The notes: generated from the letters alone by a model not told the origin. 64,000 bases of DNA from Candidatus Nanopelagicaceae bacterium (GCA_018883345.1 VEQG01000002.1:33708-97707); one strand, 5' to 3'. Shown: positions 52,680 to 63,790, counted from the first letter of the stretch. Made by a program: numbers and translations.

Positions 52680-53986
52680 TTAAATTCCGCTAAACCTTTT
52701 TGAGCTTCAGATAACCAAGACCTACGCGCTTCAGCTGCAGCCTTTGCCTCTTCTGCTTTCTTGGTATTTCCGGCTGCACTTGCCTTAGCGGCAGCCTCTT
52801 CGTAAGCGGCAATTGCTTTAGTTAATTGCTCAACTACATCATTCGCTCGAGCTTTAGCGGCCGGATCGCTGCGGCGCCATTTTTCAGCTTCAGCCTCTTT
52901 GATTGCATCTGAAACTTTATCTACGCGAGCATCTAACGCAGCACGTTTGGTGCGATCGGTCATACCAATCTTGCTCCATTCGCCCATGAGTTCGCGAAAT
53001 TCTTTACGTGCTTTATCTAAATCGGTAATTGGCAAAATCGCTTCGATTTTCGGAAGTAGAGCTTCACGTTTAGCTAAATTCTCAACCATTGTGCCTTCGC
53101 GCTTTTCTAAATCCGCATTCTTTGCTGCGAAGAAGGCATCTTGTGCGCTCTTAAATCTAGCCCAAAGTTTCGCATCATCTGATGCCTTGCCACGGCCAGC
53201 TGCCTTCCATTGATCCATCAGAGCCTTGTATGCACGGGCAGTGGTAACCCAATCAGTTGAATTCGCGAGCGCTTCCGCTTTTTCGACAAGAGCTTTTTTA
53301 GTTGAAGAAACGGACTTCTGTGTCGCATCGAGTGACGCGAAGTGAGTACGTCGTCGCTTGTCAAACTTATTTCGAGAAGCAGAGAATCTCTTCCAGAGTT
53401 CGGTATCTGCTTTCTTATCTAAGCGGGGCGCAGTCTTCCATTGATCAAGTAACTCTTTAAGACGCTCACCGGTTGCTTTCCAGTTCTCAGAATCTGCAAG
53501 AGATTCAGCTTCATTAACAATGTTCTCTTTTTGAATTAGAGCATCAGCTCGGCGGGCTTCGCGTTCAGCTCTCTCTAGAGCCTTCTTCGCTTCATATTGC
53601 GCCCGATTGCCTTCGATGATTTCAGGAAGTTGATTTAAAGATGCATGAAGTGCTTCCAAGTCGCCAACTACATTGCTATCGATGATGGTCTGGCGTAGTT
53701 TATTTACAGCTTCGTGTGCATCGGTTGGGACCATGGCGCCACTTCTAATACGCGCTCCAAGGATTGCAACTTCCGATGCAAGCGCTTCAAATTTACGAAC
53801 GAAATATTGCAAGGCCTCTTCTGCGCTCTTGCCAGGATATGAACCGACCGCTTTATCGCCATAAGGAGTGCGAACAAAAACTGTTCCATCTTCTGCCACG
53901 TAGCCGAATTTTGCAGGATCTCCGATCAATGCAGTTGCTGCAGATGGATTGATATTTGAAGCTACTTGTGATGGATTCTCTGACAT
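52676..53986 (-). CDS. DUF349 repeat protein
   Basis: The 436-residue protein is almost wholly helical, rich in Ala, Glu, Lys and Arg, with DUF349 units of about 70 residues, each containing a W-K-x-x-x-R or W-x-x-A-R-A-Y-K-A-L-M-D-Q-W-K-x-A-G pattern (for example near residues 170-200, 240-275, 330-350). A coiled-coil is likely around 135-165. Function of DUF349 is not established. AAGGAG precedes the ATG. It is the only minus-strand gene in the 39-64 kb region. Confidence 0.85.
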   Translation of the reverse strand: MSENPSQVASNINPSAATALIGDPAKFGYVAEDGTVFVRTPYGDKAVGSYPGKSAEEALQYFVRKFEALASEVAILGARIRSGAMVPTDAHEAVNKLRQTIIDSNVVGDLEALHASLNQLPEIIEGNRAQYEAKKALERAEREARRADALIQKENIVNEAESLADSENWKATGERLKELLDQWKTAPRLDKKADTELWKRFSASRNKFDKRRRTHFASLDATQKSVSSTKKALVEKAEALANSTDWVTTARAYKALMDQWKAAGRGKASDDAKLWARFKSAQDAFFAAKNADLEKREGTMVENLAKREALLPKIEAILPITDLDKARKEFRELMGEWSKIGMTDRTKRAALDARVDKVSDAIKEAEAEKWRRSDPAAKARANDVVEQLTKAIAAYEEAAAKASAAGNTKKAEEAKAAAEARRSWLSEAQKGLAEFN

Positions 53987-54110
53987 TCCTTACTCCTTAA
54001 TTTGCACTTCAGAACTTTTTTAGCCCTGTCGTTGTTGGTCACCTCACTTGCAGAGACACATAGTGCGATTCATATTGCGAGTTTGGTGACGGCGGTTAGG
54101 TCAGAAAGGC

Positions 54111-54116
54111 TACCCT
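54111..54116 (+). promoter_or_regulatory. leaderless -10 box for the MBL-fold gene
   Basis: TACCCT is at exactly -12 to -7 of the ATG at 54123. An out-of-frame ATG at 54118 lies between and is not used. Confidence 0.62.
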
Positions 54117-54122
54117 CATGCC

Positions 54123-54773
54123 ATGCTGGTTACCAACTTTCAGGCTCAGGCCTTCGCCACCAACTGCTGGATTTTGAGCACGGGTCGAGGTCAAGAGTGC
54201 ATTGTGGTCGATCCAGGCATGCCCAATGTCTCTGAAGAGTTGGCGGAGAAGCTTCGAGAGTTTGATCTAAAACCCGTCGCAGTCCTGGTAACTCACGGAC
54301 ATTTGGATCACACATTCTCAGTGCAACCAATCTGCGATGGATATGAGATCCCTGCAATGATTCATAGTGATGACCGTGAACTGTTACTGCATCCAGAGCG
54401 GGCGCATGGCGCCGAATTCATAGCGCAACTTTCTGGTATTAAATGGGAAGAGCCCAGAGAAATAGTCGAATTGAAAGATAATCAAAATTTTGAATTAGTT
54501 GGTTTGAAATTTAGGGCAATTCACGCGCCGGGTCATACAAAAGGTTCAGTGATGTTCGAAGTAAATAGTGAAATCTTGATATCAGGAGATGTGCTCTTTG
54601 CAGGATCTATCGGTAGAACTGATCTGCCAGGTGGTTCCTGGAGCGCTATGCAGAAATCGTTACGTGAAAAGGTCCTGCCGCTACCTGATGTGATGCAAGT
54701 TCTGCCTGGACACGGTCCAGAAACATCAATTGGGCGCGAGAGAAAATACAATCAGTTCCTACAGAATCTGTAG
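54123..54773 (+). CDS. MBL-fold metallo-hydrolase (glyoxalase II-like)
   Basis: The 216-residue protein has the metallo-beta-lactamase metal site THGHLDHT (H58, H60, D62, H63), a second His in APGHTKGSVMF, and ISGDVLFAGSIGRTDLPGG with the bridging Asp, ending PGHGPETSIGRE. It resembles hydroxyacylglutathione hydrolases; the homologue in the same place of M. tuberculosis (Rv2581c) is annotated as possible glyoxalase II. Physiological substrate unknown; Actinobacteria lack glutathione, so mycothiol-type thioesters are one option. It is leaderless (TACCCT). Confidence 0.88.
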   Translation: MLVTNFQAQAFATNCWILSTGRGQECIVVDPGMPNVSEELAEKLREFDLKPVAVLVTHGHLDHTFSVQPICDGYEIPAMIHSDDRELLLHPERAHGAEFIAQLSGIKWEEPREIVELKDNQNFELVGLKFRAIHAPGHTKGSVMFEVNSEILISGDVLFAGSIGRTDLPGGSWSAMQKSLREKVLPLPDVMQVLPGHGPETSIGRERKYNQFLQNL

Positions 54774-54829
54774 ATTTAAAAGTACCGACAAATAAGAGGT
54801 GCCGGTAGCGGGGGAGAAAGGTTAAGAGA

Positions 54830-56065
54830 ATGAACTTTCAAGCGCCTAAAGGTGTAAGTGAGTACATTCCGCCACGCTCTGCAATTTTTGAATTTGTTCG
54901 CGAGCAATTGTGCGCTCCTGCAAAATCAGCAGGATACAAGTACATGGAGCTTCCAGTTTTTGAAGATACTGGCTTATTCGCCAGAGGTGTTGGCGAATCA
55001 ACGGATATCGTCACTAAAGAGATGTACACCTTTGAAGACCGTGGAGGTAGATCAATAACCTTGCGCCCTGAAGGCACCGCCGGTGTGATGCGAGCTGTGA
55101 TCGAACATGGATTAGATCGCGGTCAATTGCCAGTAAAAGTTTTATATTCCGGTGCATATTTTCGAGCTGAACGGCCACAGAAAGGTCGCTATCGCCAGTT
55201 TTACCAAGTAGGTATCGAAGCAATTGGATTAAACGATCCGCTTATTGATGCTGAAGTTATTTGGCTTGCAGATCAAGCATTCAAAAATATTGGCCTGAAA
55301 AATTATCGATTGGAAATAACTTCTTTAGGAGATGCCGAATCCCGAGCAGCACATCGCAAGGATCTATTAAAGTTTTACGAAACTCTAAATTTGGATGAAG
55401 CGACAGCATCTCGTGCAAAACTAAACCCTTTGCGTCTGTTTGATGACAAGCGTCCTGAAATGGTTGAAGCGATGTCAAAGGCGCCAAAGCTTCTTGATTA
55501 TTTAAATGAGGATTCTAAACTTCATTTCGAAAAGGTACGGGCTTATCTAGATGCCCTCGGTGTTCAGTACGAAATCAATTCAAAATTGGTTCGCGGTTTC
55601 GATTATTACACCGGAACGACTTTTGAATTTATTCATTTGGGTCTTGGCGCGCAGTCAGCTATTGGCGGCGGCGGACGTTATGACAAATTAATGAGCGAAC
55701 TTGGTGGACAAGATTTATCAGGAATTGGTTGGGGATTAGGCGTTGATCGCACTTTACTTGCCGCTGAAGAAGAGGGCGTAATACCTGCCGATCTTGGCAA
55801 TGCGGACCTATTTATTATTCCACTTGGCACACAACTTGCAGCAATAAAAATTGCAGCAGAACTACGTTCTGCTGGGAAAGTTGTTGAGATTGCTTTTGGC
55901 GATCGTGGATTAAAAGGTGCTATGAAAGCGGCAGATAAATCTGGTGCGAAATATGTTCTGGTCCTAGGCGAAAACGAAGTTGAATCGGGCTCCGTGGAGC
56001 TAAAAACTATGTCATCTGGCGATGTAAAGAGCGTTAGAATTAGTGACCTAGTAAACGCAATTTAA
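54830..56065 (+). CDS. hisS: histidyl-tRNA synthetase
   Basis: The 411-residue class II synthetase shows [16 protein letters not shown] (motif with the histidine-binding region), the motif 2 region [26 protein letters not shown] and [15 protein letters not shown], and a C-terminal anticodon-binding domain. Length is normal. A GGGGGAG/AAAGG ribosome site precedes the ATG, so the mRNA has a leader. It forms a run with aspS 26 bp downstream. Confidence 0.96.
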   Translation: MNFQAPKGVSEYIPPRSAIFEFVREQLCAPAKSAGYKYMELPVFEDTGLFARGVGESTDIVTKEMYTFEDRGGRSITLRPEGTAGVMRAVIEHGLDRGQLPVKVLYSGAYFRAERPQKGRYRQFYQVGIEAIGLNDPLIDAEVIWLADQAFKNIGLKNYRLEITSLGDAESRAAHRKDLLKFYETLNLDEATASRAKLNPLRLFDDKRPEMVEAMSKAPKLLDYLNEDSKLHFEKVRAYLDALGVQYEINSKLVRGFDYYTGTTFEFIHLGLGAQSAIGGGGRYDKLMSELGGQDLSGIGWGLGVDRTLLAAEEEGVIPADLGNADLFIIPLGTQLAAIKIAAELRSAGKVVEIAFGDRGLKGAMKAADKSGAKYVLVLGENEVESGSVELKTMSSGDVKSVRISDLVNAI

Positions 56066-56091
56066 GCAGATATCAGATATAAGGACTTCCA

Positions 56092-57837
56092 ATGCTTCGC
56101 ACACATAACGCAGGTGACTTGCGCGCCAGCCACGTAGGCCAGACTGTAACTCTTACAGGTTGGGTTGCACGTCGCCGAGATCATGGTGGTGTTGCGTTTA
56201 TTGACTTACGTGATGGTTCTGGTTGGTGCCAAGTAGTTATAAACGATGAAGCGACTGCTGGATCGCTACGTGCTGAATGGTGCCTAAAGGTTGTAGGCCA
56301 AGTTATTGCACGTCCATCAGGTTCTGAAAATACCAAATCAGCGACAGGCGCCATTGAAGTTGTAGCTACCGAAGTTCAGGTTTTATCCGCAGCTGCGCCA
56401 CTTCCGTTCCCAGTTGATTCCGGCGACGAAGCTGATATCTCTGAAGAAGTTCGCCTTCGTTATCGCTATTTAGATTTACGCCGCGAAAAGCCAGCAGCAA
56501 ACTTGCGACTTCGTTCAAAAGTGACCTCGGTAATTCGTCGAATCATGGAGCAAGAAGAATTTCATGAAATCGAAACCCCTTATTTGACTCGTTCCACCCC
56601 TGAAGGCGCACGAGATTTCTTAGTTCCGGTTCGTTTGCAACCTGGTTCTTGGTACGCCTTGCCGCAGTCTCCACAGCTCTTTAAGCAATTGCTGATGGTT
56701 GCTGGCATGGAGCGCTATTACCAAATTGCACGTTGTTTCCGTGATGAAGATTTTCGAGCTGATCGCCAACCAGAATTCACTCAGCTAGACATAGAAATGT
56801 CATTTATCGATCAGGAAGATATTTTGGCTTTAATTGAGAAATTATTGGCTCAGATTTGGCGTGAAGTAAAAGATTACGAAATCTCTCTTCCAATTCCACG
56901 TATGACTTATGCGGATGCGATGAATCGCTTTGGATCTGACAAACCTGATTTACGTTTCGGTTATGAATTAACTGAAATGACCGATTTTTTCAAAGATACA
57001 ACATTCCGAGTATTCCAAGCTCCTTATGTGGGCGCTGTTGTGATGCCTGGTGGTGCAGATTCGCCACGACGCGAACTTGATGGCTGGCAGGATTGGGCGA
57101 AAGCGCGCGGCGCGAAAGGCCTTGCATACATTCTTGTGCAAGAAGACGGAACACTTGCTGGACCAGTTGCAAAGAATCTTTCTGAAAGTGAAATCGCTCG
57201 TGTTGCAGCACAAGCAGGCGCGAAACCTGGAGATGCAATTTTCTTCGCAGCAGGCGATCGCAGTAATTCACAAGCGCTTCTTGGCGCAGTCCGATTAGAA
57301 ATTGGCAAGCGTCGCAATTTGATAGATGAAACTAAGTGGGAGTTCCTCTGGGTGGTTGATGCACCAATGTTCGAGCCAACAGATAACGGCGGTTGGACTG
57401 CTGTACATCATCCATTCACTGGTCCAAAGCCAGAATTCGCAAAATCATTTAAATCAGATCCAGCTTCCGCTTTGGCATATGCGTATGACATTGTTCTTAA
57501 CGGAACCGAACTTGGTGGTGGATCTATCCGTATCCATGATCAACAGATTCAACGCGACGTATTCGAAGTAATCGGTCTCACCGATGAAGAAGCTCAGAGT
57601 AAATTTGGATTCCTATTAGATGCGTTCCAGTACGGACCACCTCCGCACGGTGGATTAGCTATCGGCATTGATCGCCTCTGCGCATTACTTGCCGGCGCTG
57701 ATTCAATCCGTGAAGTCATCGCATTTCCTAAGACTGCCTCAGGTGGTGACCCATTAACTGGCGCACCAACACCAATTACTGCTGCACAACGTAAAGAGGC
57801 AGCTATTGATGCCAAACCAGAAGAGCCATCTAAATAA
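56092..57837 (+). CDS. aspS: aspartyl-tRNA synthetase
   Basis: The 581-residue class II synthetase has the N-terminal OB-fold ([20 protein letters not shown]), motif 2 [23 protein letters not shown] in shortened form ([14 protein letters not shown]), the bacterial GAD insertion domain in the middle, and motif 3 [13 protein letters not shown]. Whether it charges only tRNA-Asp or also tRNA-Asn cannot be judged here. AAGGA lies 6 bp before the ATG. Its stop shares one base with the next start. Confidence 0.96.
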   Translation: MLRTHNAGDLRASHVGQTVTLTGWVARRRDHGGVAFIDLRDGSGWCQVVINDEATAGSLRAEWCLKVVGQVIARPSGSENTKSATGAIEVVATEVQVLSAAAPLPFPVDSGDEADISEEVRLRYRYLDLRREKPAANLRLRSKVTSVIRRIMEQEEFHEIETPYLTRSTPEGARDFLVPVRLQPGSWYALPQSPQLFKQLLMVAGMERYYQIARCFRDEDFRADRQPEFTQLDIEMSFIDQEDILALIEKLLAQIWREVKDYEISLPIPRMTYADAMNRFGSDKPDLRFGYELTEMTDFFKDTTFRVFQAPYVGAVVMPGGADSPRRELDGWQDWAKARGAKGLAYILVQEDGTLAGPVAKNLSESEIARVAAQAGAKPGDAIFFAAGDRSNSQALLGAVRLEIGKRRNLIDETKWEFLWVVDAPMFEPTDNGGWTAVHHPFTGPKPEFAKSFKSDPASALAYAYDIVLNGTELGGGSIRIHDQQIQRDVFEVIGLTDEEAQSKFGFLLDAFQYGPPPHGGLAIGIDRLCALLAGADSIREVIAFPKTASGGDPLTGAPTPITAAQRKEAAIDAKPEEPSK

Positions 57838-58475
57838 TGTTTAAGCGCATTGCAGCTGCAACTATTGCACTTGTAATGCTTAGCGCCTGCACGCCATCAA
57901 AACAATACGAAGGCAGCAAGAGCGATGGCGCATTCTTCACGGTTCCAAATGGATGGCAAAAAGTAGATGGTACGGCCCTCAATAAAGTTGAAGCTAAGAA
58001 TGCAAACCAAGATGAGTTAGATCGTCTATCAATGGTCACTTATCAGGCTGGTTTTACAAAGGCTAAGAAAATCGATCCTAAAGATATCTTCCTTCTTGAA
58101 CCTACAAAAGATCCGGTTTTGTATGTTCGTATTAGAGATCTATTTCCAGAAGAGCGCAATGCAATCAGCCTAAATACTTTACGGAACTTAGTGCTTCCAA
58201 TAACGGATTACCTTGATGGCACTATTCCAAATGACCGAAAATTCGAACTTTACGATGACCAGGAAATCAACGAAGTTGGTGGCCGGGGGGTTTCCCTTCT
58301 TTATAGCTTCGATTACAACGGGGTAAATGAGACCGTTAATCAAGTGGCTTTAATGTCAAATGACCAGAATAAGATTTATGTATTCATTATTCGCTGCTCA
58401 ACAGAGTGCTATAACAAGAACATTGACGAAATCGATGAGATAGTGAATTCTTTTACTGTTAAAGGAGCAAAATGA
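57837..58475 (+). CDS. predicted lipoprotein of unknown function upstream of FtsH-like protease
   Basis: The 212-residue protein has a lipoprotein signal (KR, hydrophobic ATIALVML, lipobox LSAC with C20). The mature domain starts FFTVPNGWQKVDG and has mixed alpha/beta content of about 180 residues, with two Cys near the C-terminus (CSTEC). The size and the PNGW start resemble PsbP/LpqN-type domains, but this is only a resemblance. The start ATG shares a base with the aspS stop and the stop overlaps the AAA+ protease start (4 bp). The pair looks like one functional unit. Confidence 0.65.
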   Translation: MFKRIAAATIALVMLSACTPSKQYEGSKSDGAFFTVPNGWQKVDGTALNKVEAKNANQDELDRLSMVTYQAGFTKAKKIDPKDIFLLEPTKDPVLYVRIRDLFPEERNAISLNTLRNLVLPITDYLDGTIPNDRKFELYDDQEINEVGGRGVSLLYSFDYNGVNETVNQVALMSNDQNKIYVFIIRCSTECYNKNIDEIDEIVNSFTVKGAK

Positions 58476-60700
58476 ACGACGCGAGTAGCCGTAAGAGAGA
58501 TTCTGAACGTCGAACTCGTGTTCATTTATCGTTCTTCGATAGAGTCAAATTTTTAATACTCTTTTCAGTTACGTATCTCGTTTTAGTGTGGGCGCTTTTA
58601 TCCGAAAACCCGCTTTATAGCTTTGCGGATGCAGCTGCGGAAGTAGCAAACCAGCGAGTTTGGTTATTCTGGCTAGCCGGAATAGAAGTGTTAAGACAAG
58701 TTCACTTCTTAATCTCAGAATTTATCTCGCCATATCATCGTCTATGGCAGTGGTACTTTAAAAGTGTAGACCGAGTTCTGCATCTGTTCTCTGATTGGAC
58801 TAGGTATCGACTATCTAGGGTAATCAAAGCGTTAATTTGGATTGCAATACTCTCAGTTATTTTGGGTGCAGTTTACGATCTTCCACCGGCGCAAGCTCTC
58901 TTTATGGCACCACAAGCACTTTGGAGCGCATTACCAATGATTGCGCAACTGCTTTTTGCAGTGGTCTTCGTGCTCATTCAATTTGTTGCGATTTTCTGGT
59001 TCTTAAGCCGTGGTGGTATTGACACATATTTTCCAGATGACATTAATACCCGATTTAGCGATGTTTGGGGACAAGATCACGTAGTCGAACGAATTCGCGA
59101 AAATTTACTCTTCTTAGAAGATCCAGAATCTATCGAACGTCATGGCGGTTATGTCCCAGGCGGATTGTTGCTTTGGGGTCCGCCAGGCACTGGAAAAACT
59201 CTGATGGCAGAAGCGATGGCCGGAGAAACTGGAAAGCCATTTATCTTTGTTGATCCAGGCGCATTTAACAATATGTTTTTCGGCGTTGGCGTACTTAAAG
59301 TTAAATCTCTTTTCCGTAAGTTAAGAAAATTAGCGCTTCGTTACGGTGGCGTAGTTGTATTTTTCGATGAAGCAGATGCCCTTGGAAATCGTGGAATCGT
59401 TACTACAGGTCAGCGGATGGAACCAGATAAGTGTCATGGTGGTAACTATTTATCTGAGAGCGCAAATAATCTTCTAACTCGCGAAAAATTTGTGGTTGGC
59501 GGTGCTGCTAACGGTGGCGGTGGTGGCATGGGCACGCTGCAAGCGCTTTTGACTGAGCTCTCTGGACTAAAGAAGCCACGGGGATTTTTTAATCGAATTA
59601 TTCGACGAACTTTAGGAATGCGTCCGAAGAATCCTCCTAAGTATCGAATATTGGTGGTTATGGCAACCAATATGCCGGAAGCACTAGATGAAGCATTGTT
59701 ACGTCCTGGACGTATCGATCGTATGTATCGAGTTGGTTATCCAAGCAAGAATGGACGCGTCCGTACCTATCAAGGATATTTAGATAAAGTTTCGCATAAT
59801 TTGTCTCCAGAAGAGATTGAAAAATTAGCGATCATGACCCCATATTCAACTGGCGCGACAATCAAAGACATGATTAACGAAGCCTTGATTATGGCAATCC
59901 GCGATGGCCGCGTTGCTATTACTTGGGCAGATGTGCTTCGCGCGAAGCAGCAGAAAGAGCTTGGACCTTCTGAAGATGTCGAATACATCGAACGAGAAAG
60001 ACATGCAATCGCAGTTCATGAAGCTTGCCATGCGGTTATTGCATATCGTGTTCGTCAGCATATGACAATTGATTTAGCAACTATTGAAAAGGGAAGTGAC
60101 TATCTAGGAATGGTTGCAAGTATCCCACCTGATGATCAATTCACAAGATGGAAGAGCGAATATCAATCAGATATTTTGGTATCACTTGCATCTCTAGCTG
60201 GAGAGCGCATGTTCTTTGAAGGAGATAATTCTTCAGGTGTTTCAGGAGACTTGGATTCGGCAACCACAATTGCAAGTTTGATGGAAGGTCATTGGGGAAT
60301 GGGTTCGACCATTTCATCACATGTTTCGAATAGGAGATTTGAAGTAGGAGCTCCTGGTGGTGGTCGCGGTAAGGATCAAGATGATCGCGAGCTACGTCGT
60401 GCTTTGTCGGATCGAATTGAAGATAATTTAAACCAGTTGCTTGAAAGAGCAGAGCAGTTACTGAAACAAAACAAGCGCGAAGTGCTGGCCTTGGCTCATG
60501 CTCTAGAGACCTACAAGACGCTACCTGGTGATGATGTAGTAGCTGTAATAAATTGCGAAGCGGGCACAATCGCTGATGGACGACCTTATGCTGATAACGC
60601 TTTTATCAAGCAAATTGAGGCTTATCACAAAGCTTGCGTTATTGCCCACAGAGAACATCGCGCACCGGAAATTCCGCTTCCAGTATTTAAACAGGGTTAA
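58472..60700 (+). CDS. FtsH-like membrane AAA+ zinc metalloprotease (divergent)
   Basis: The 742-residue protein has about four hydrophobic segments in its first 180 residues (near 24-43, 63-80, 115-133, 152-178) instead of the two of FtsH. The AAA+ domain shows Walker A GPPGTGKT (236-243), pore loop NNMFFGVG, Walker B VVFFDEAD (295-302) and an Arg-finger region ALLRPGRIDR. A 90-residue Gly-rich, basic insertion (about 303-392) separates Walker B from sensor 1. An M41-like peptidase follows with HEACH (516-520) and a likely third zinc ligand D593 in SGDLDSAT. AAGGAG precedes the ATG. It is probably active in membrane protein quality control. Confidence 0.85.
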   Translation: MNDASSRKRDSERRTRVHLSFFDRVKFLILFSVTYLVLVWALLSENPLYSFADAAAEVANQRVWLFWLAGIEVLRQVHFLISEFISPYHRLWQWYFKSVDRVLHLFSDWTRYRLSRVIKALIWIAILSVILGAVYDLPPAQALFMAPQALWSALPMIAQLLFAVVFVLIQFVAIFWFLSRGGIDTYFPDDINTRFSDVWGQDHVVERIRENLLFLEDPESIERHGGYVPGGLLLWGPPGTGKTLMAEAMAGETGKPFIFVDPGAFNNMFFGVGVLKVKSLFRKLRKLALRYGGVVVFFDEADALGNRGIVTTGQRMEPDKCHGGNYLSESANNLLTREKFVVGGAANGGGGGMGTLQALLTELSGLKKPRGFFNRIIRRTLGMRPKNPPKYRILVVMATNMPEALDEALLRPGRIDRMYRVGYPSKNGRVRTYQGYLDKVSHNLSPEEIEKLAIMTPYSTGATIKDMINEALIMAIRDGRVAITWADVLRAKQQKELGPSEDVEYIERERHAIAVHEACHAVIAYRVRQHMTIDLATIEKGSDYLGMVASIPPDDQFTRWKSEYQSDILVSLASLAGERMFFEGDNSSGVSGDLDSATTIASLMEGHWGMGSTISSHVSNRRFEVGAPGGGRGKDQDDRELRRALSDRIEDNLNQLLERAEQLLKQNKREVLALAHALETYKTLPGDDVVAVINCEAGTIADGRPYADNAFIKQIEAYHKACVIAHREHRAPEIPLPVFKQG

Positions 60701-60763
60701 TGTTGCTTATTAAACCGTAACGCTTTCCTAACTCTAGGGTTACAAGTTTGATAAGGTGAGCAC

Positions 60764-61117
60764 ATGGGACCAGGTGGAATTGCGACAATCATCGCGGCAT
60801 GTTCTTTGCTAGTAATTGCAGTAGCTATCGGATATGCCGTGATTAGGCTAGGTCGCCTAATCGACGAAGCTAAGGTGTCACTTAAGACCTTTACCGACGA
60901 AACTTCGCCATTGATTAAAGAATCTACTCGTACCGTCGAACTAGTAAACGGTCCGCTTGAGAGCATTAACAAGATTTCCAAGAATATCGAAACCATGTCT
61001 GACAAAATCACCGGAGCTACCGAATCATTTGTGGATAAAGGTGGCCCAGCAGTCAAGACTCTCGGCCTGATTGCATCGGCCGCATCAGCATCCAAGAAAC
61101 GCGGAAAGAGAAAATAA
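60764..61117 (+). CDS. DUF948 membrane-anchored protein
   Basis: The 117-residue protein has an N-terminal transmembrane helix (about 7-28) followed by a helical heptad-like region LGRLIDEAKVSLKTFTDETSPL and a basic C-terminus (KKRGKRK). This fits DUF948, which in Actinobacteria commonly precedes alaS. Function unknown. AAGGTGAG lies 5 bp before the ATG. Confidence 0.85.
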   Translation: MGPGGIATIIAACSLLVIAVAIGYAVIRLGRLIDEAKVSLKTFTDETSPLIKESTRTVELVNGPLESINKISKNIETMSDKITGATESFVDKGGPAVKTLGLIASAASASKKRGKRK

Positions 61118-63790
61118 TTGGAATCCGCCGATATTCGCGCACGATGGTTGCGCTTTTTTGAGTCTGGCAATCGAGAGAATTTACCTCACGTAGTTGTTCC
61201 CTCTGCATCACTAATTGCAGATGATCCAAACTTGTTGTTAGTAAACGCTGGCATGGTTCCTTTTAAGCCATTCTTCCTTGGCGAGGTTACGCCTCCATAC
61301 AAGCGAGCCACCTCGGTACAAAAATGCGTCAGAACTTTAGATATCGATGAAGTTGGAAAAACCACTCGTCATGCTTCTTTCTTCCAAATGTGCGGCAACT
61401 TTTCGTTTGGAGATTACTTCAAAGAGGGTGCGATATCGCTAGCTTGGGATTTGCTTACTCGTCCTGTAATTGATGGCGGTTATGGATTTCCCGAAAGCCG
61501 TCTTTGGGTAACAGTTTACGAAGACGATGATGAGGCAGCTGATATTTGGCATAAGAAAATAGGTGTACCTAAAGAGCGCATACAACGACGCGACATGAAC
61601 GATAACTACTGGTCTATGGGCGTTCCCGGACCATGTGGACCTTGTTCAGAGATTTATTACGATCGCGGACCAGAATATGGCCGTGATGGTGGACCGATTG
61701 CAGACGAAGAGCGTTACTTAGAGGTATGGAATTTAGTTTTCATGCAGTTCGAGCGCGGAGCTGGTGCCGGTAAAACTGATTATCCAATTCTCGGAGAACT
61801 GCCAAATAAGAATATTGATACTGGTCTAGGTTTAGAACGCATGGCGGCAATTTTGCAAGGTGTTGAGAATATTTATGAAATCGATACCACCAAAATTATT
61901 CTTGATAAGGCCGTGGATTTAACCGGTATCAAATATGGCTCTGCTGCTAAGAGCGACATCTCACTTCGTGTTATTGCTGACCACGCTCGCACTGCTGCGA
62001 TGCTTATTTGCGATGGCGTTACCCCAGGTAATGAAGGGCGCGGCTATGTACTTCGCAGAATGATGCGTCGAACAATCAGAAATATGCGTCTGCTTGGCTC
62101 TCAAGAACCGATCATCAAAGAATTAATTGACGCCTCGATCAAAGCTATGGGTCCTCAGTATCCAGAGTTGGTAACGGATCAAATTCGTATCCAAAAGGTT
62201 GCAATTGCTGAAGAAGAATCGTTCTTGCAAACTCTGAAATCTGGAACCCAAATTTTTGACACCGCAGCTAATGAAATCAAAGGCAGCGGCGGAAAAGTTC
62301 TTTCAGGCGATGCTGCCTTTAAGTTGCACGATACTTACGGTTTTCCGATTGATTTAACTTTGGAAATGGCTACCGAACAGGGTCTTGAAGTAGACGCTGA
62401 TGGTTTCCGCCGATTAATGAAAGAGCAGAAGGATCGAGCCAAAGCAGACTCCAAAGCAAAGAAAAGCGGACATACAGATTTAACTGAATATCGAAAGATT
62501 GCTGATGAAAGCGGCCTCTCTGAATTCATTGGTTATGCATCAACTGAATCCGAAGCAAAGGTGCGCGGACTTTTAGTTGACGGTAAGAGCTCAATGTCAG
62601 CATCCGAAGGGGATGAGATTGAGATAGTGCTTGATCGCACTCCTTTTTACGCCGAAGGCGGCGGACAATTAGCTGACGGCGGTTTGATAACGCTTGCCAA
62701 TGGAACCAAAATACAAATTGACGATGTTCAAGCGCCAGTTCCTTCTTTAAGCATTCACCGAGGTCGAGTGATTGTTGGTTCGGTAGAGGTGGGAAATGAA
62801 GTCCTCGCTACCATCGATTTAGAACGTAGAAGAGCAATTTCACGTGCACATAGCGCAACTCATATGGTGCATAAAGCTTTCCGTGAAATTCTTGGTGAAA
62901 CCGCAACGCAAGCAGGATCCGAAAATTCACCAGGACGTTTCCGATTCGATTTTCCTTCAACCGGAGCGGTGCCAGCTTCAGTATTAAATGACGTTGAAGC
63001 ACGAGTCAATTCATTATTACTTGAAGATTGGGAAGTTACCGCTGAAATCATGAGCCAAGATGATGCGAAAAAACTAGGCGCAATGGCGCTCTTTGGAGAG
63101 AAGTATGGCGATCGAGTTCGTGTAGTCAGCGTTGGTGATTGGGCGCGTGAACTATGTGGAGGCACACATGTTGCTCGCACTGGTCAATTAGGTGTTGTTA
63201 AATTGCTTTCGGAGTCATCGATCGGCGCAGGTGTAAGAAGAGTTGAAGCTTTAGTTGGTGCTGATGCTTATAAATTCCTTGCGCGAGAACATGTTTTGGT
63301 TAATCAATTAACAGATTTGATTAAGGGCGCTAAATCTGAAGAGTTGCCGGAACGTATCGCTGATCTAATAGCCAAATTGAAGGATGTCGAGAAAGAACTT
63401 GGACAAGTTAGATCTCAGCAAGCTTTGGCTCAAGTTTCAGGTTTACTTGAAACAGCTAAACAAGTTGGTGAATTTAAATTCCTGGCTGCCCAGATTGGGG
63501 ATGGAATTGGTGTTGAAGATTTGCGAACAATGGCGCTGGATATCAAGAATCGCTTAGGTGAATCTGTAGTTGCGCTTGCGAGCGTCGCATCGGACAAACC
63601 AATAATTGTTGTAGCAACTTCGGAGCTTCCTCGCAGCAAAGGTGCAAAAGCTGGAGCACTTGTAAAGATTGCATCTGGCGTACTTGGTGGTGGTGGCGGC
63701 GGTAAGGATGATTTCGCACAAGGTGGCGGAGTGAATATCTCTGAAATTCCTAACGCGCTTATCGCAATTGAAAAGGCGCTAGCCAACTGA
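61118..63790 (+). CDS. alaS: alanyl-tRNA synthetase
   Basis: The 890-residue class II synthetase has the aminoacylation domain (about 1-250, [33 protein letters not shown]), a tRNA-recognition region, an editing domain with the zinc site [11 protein letters not shown] and CGGTH, and a C-Ala domain ending with a Gly-rich [14 protein letters not shown] stretch. The start is TTG at 61118, directly after the DUF948 stop; the resulting N-terminus ([14 protein letters not shown]) is standard and a GGAAAGAG lies 8 bp upstream. Confidence 0.96.
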   Translation: MESADIRARWLRFFESGNRENLPHVVVPSASLIADDPNLLLVNAGMVPFKPFFLGEVTPPYKRATSVQKCVRTLDIDEVGKTTRHASFFQMCGNFSFGDYFKEGAISLAWDLLTRPVIDGGYGFPESRLWVTVYEDDDEAADIWHKKIGVPKERIQRRDMNDNYWSMGVPGPCGPCSEIYYDRGPEYGRDGGPIADEERYLEVWNLVFMQFERGAGAGKTDYPILGELPNKNIDTGLGLERMAAILQGVENIYEIDTTKIILDKAVDLTGIKYGSAAKSDISLRVIADHARTAAMLICDGVTPGNEGRGYVLRRMMRRTIRNMRLLGSQEPIIKELIDASIKAMGPQYPELVTDQIRIQKVAIAEEESFLQTLKSGTQIFDTAANEIKGSGGKVLSGDAAFKLHDTYGFPIDLTLEMATEQGLEVDADGFRRLMKEQKDRAKADSKAKKSGHTDLTEYRKIADESGLSEFIGYASTESEAKVRGLLVDGKSSMSASEGDEIEIVLDRTPFYAEGGGQLADGGLITLANGTKIQIDDVQAPVPSLSIHRGRVIVGSVEVGNEVLATIDLERRRAISRAHSATHMVHKAFREILGETATQAGSENSPGRFRFDFPSTGAVPASVLNDVEARVNSLLLEDWEVTAEIMSQDDAKKLGAMALFGEKYGDRVRVVSVGDWARELCGGTHVARTGQLGVVKLLSESSIGAGVRRVEALVGADAYKFLAREHVLVNQLTDLIKGAKSEELPERIADLIAKLKDVEKELGQVRSQQALAQVSGLLETAKQVGEFKFLAAQIGDGIGVEDLRTMALDIKNRLGESVVALASVASDKPIIVVATSELPRSKGAKAGALVKIASGVLGGGGGGKDDFAQGGGVNISEIPNALIAIEKALAN

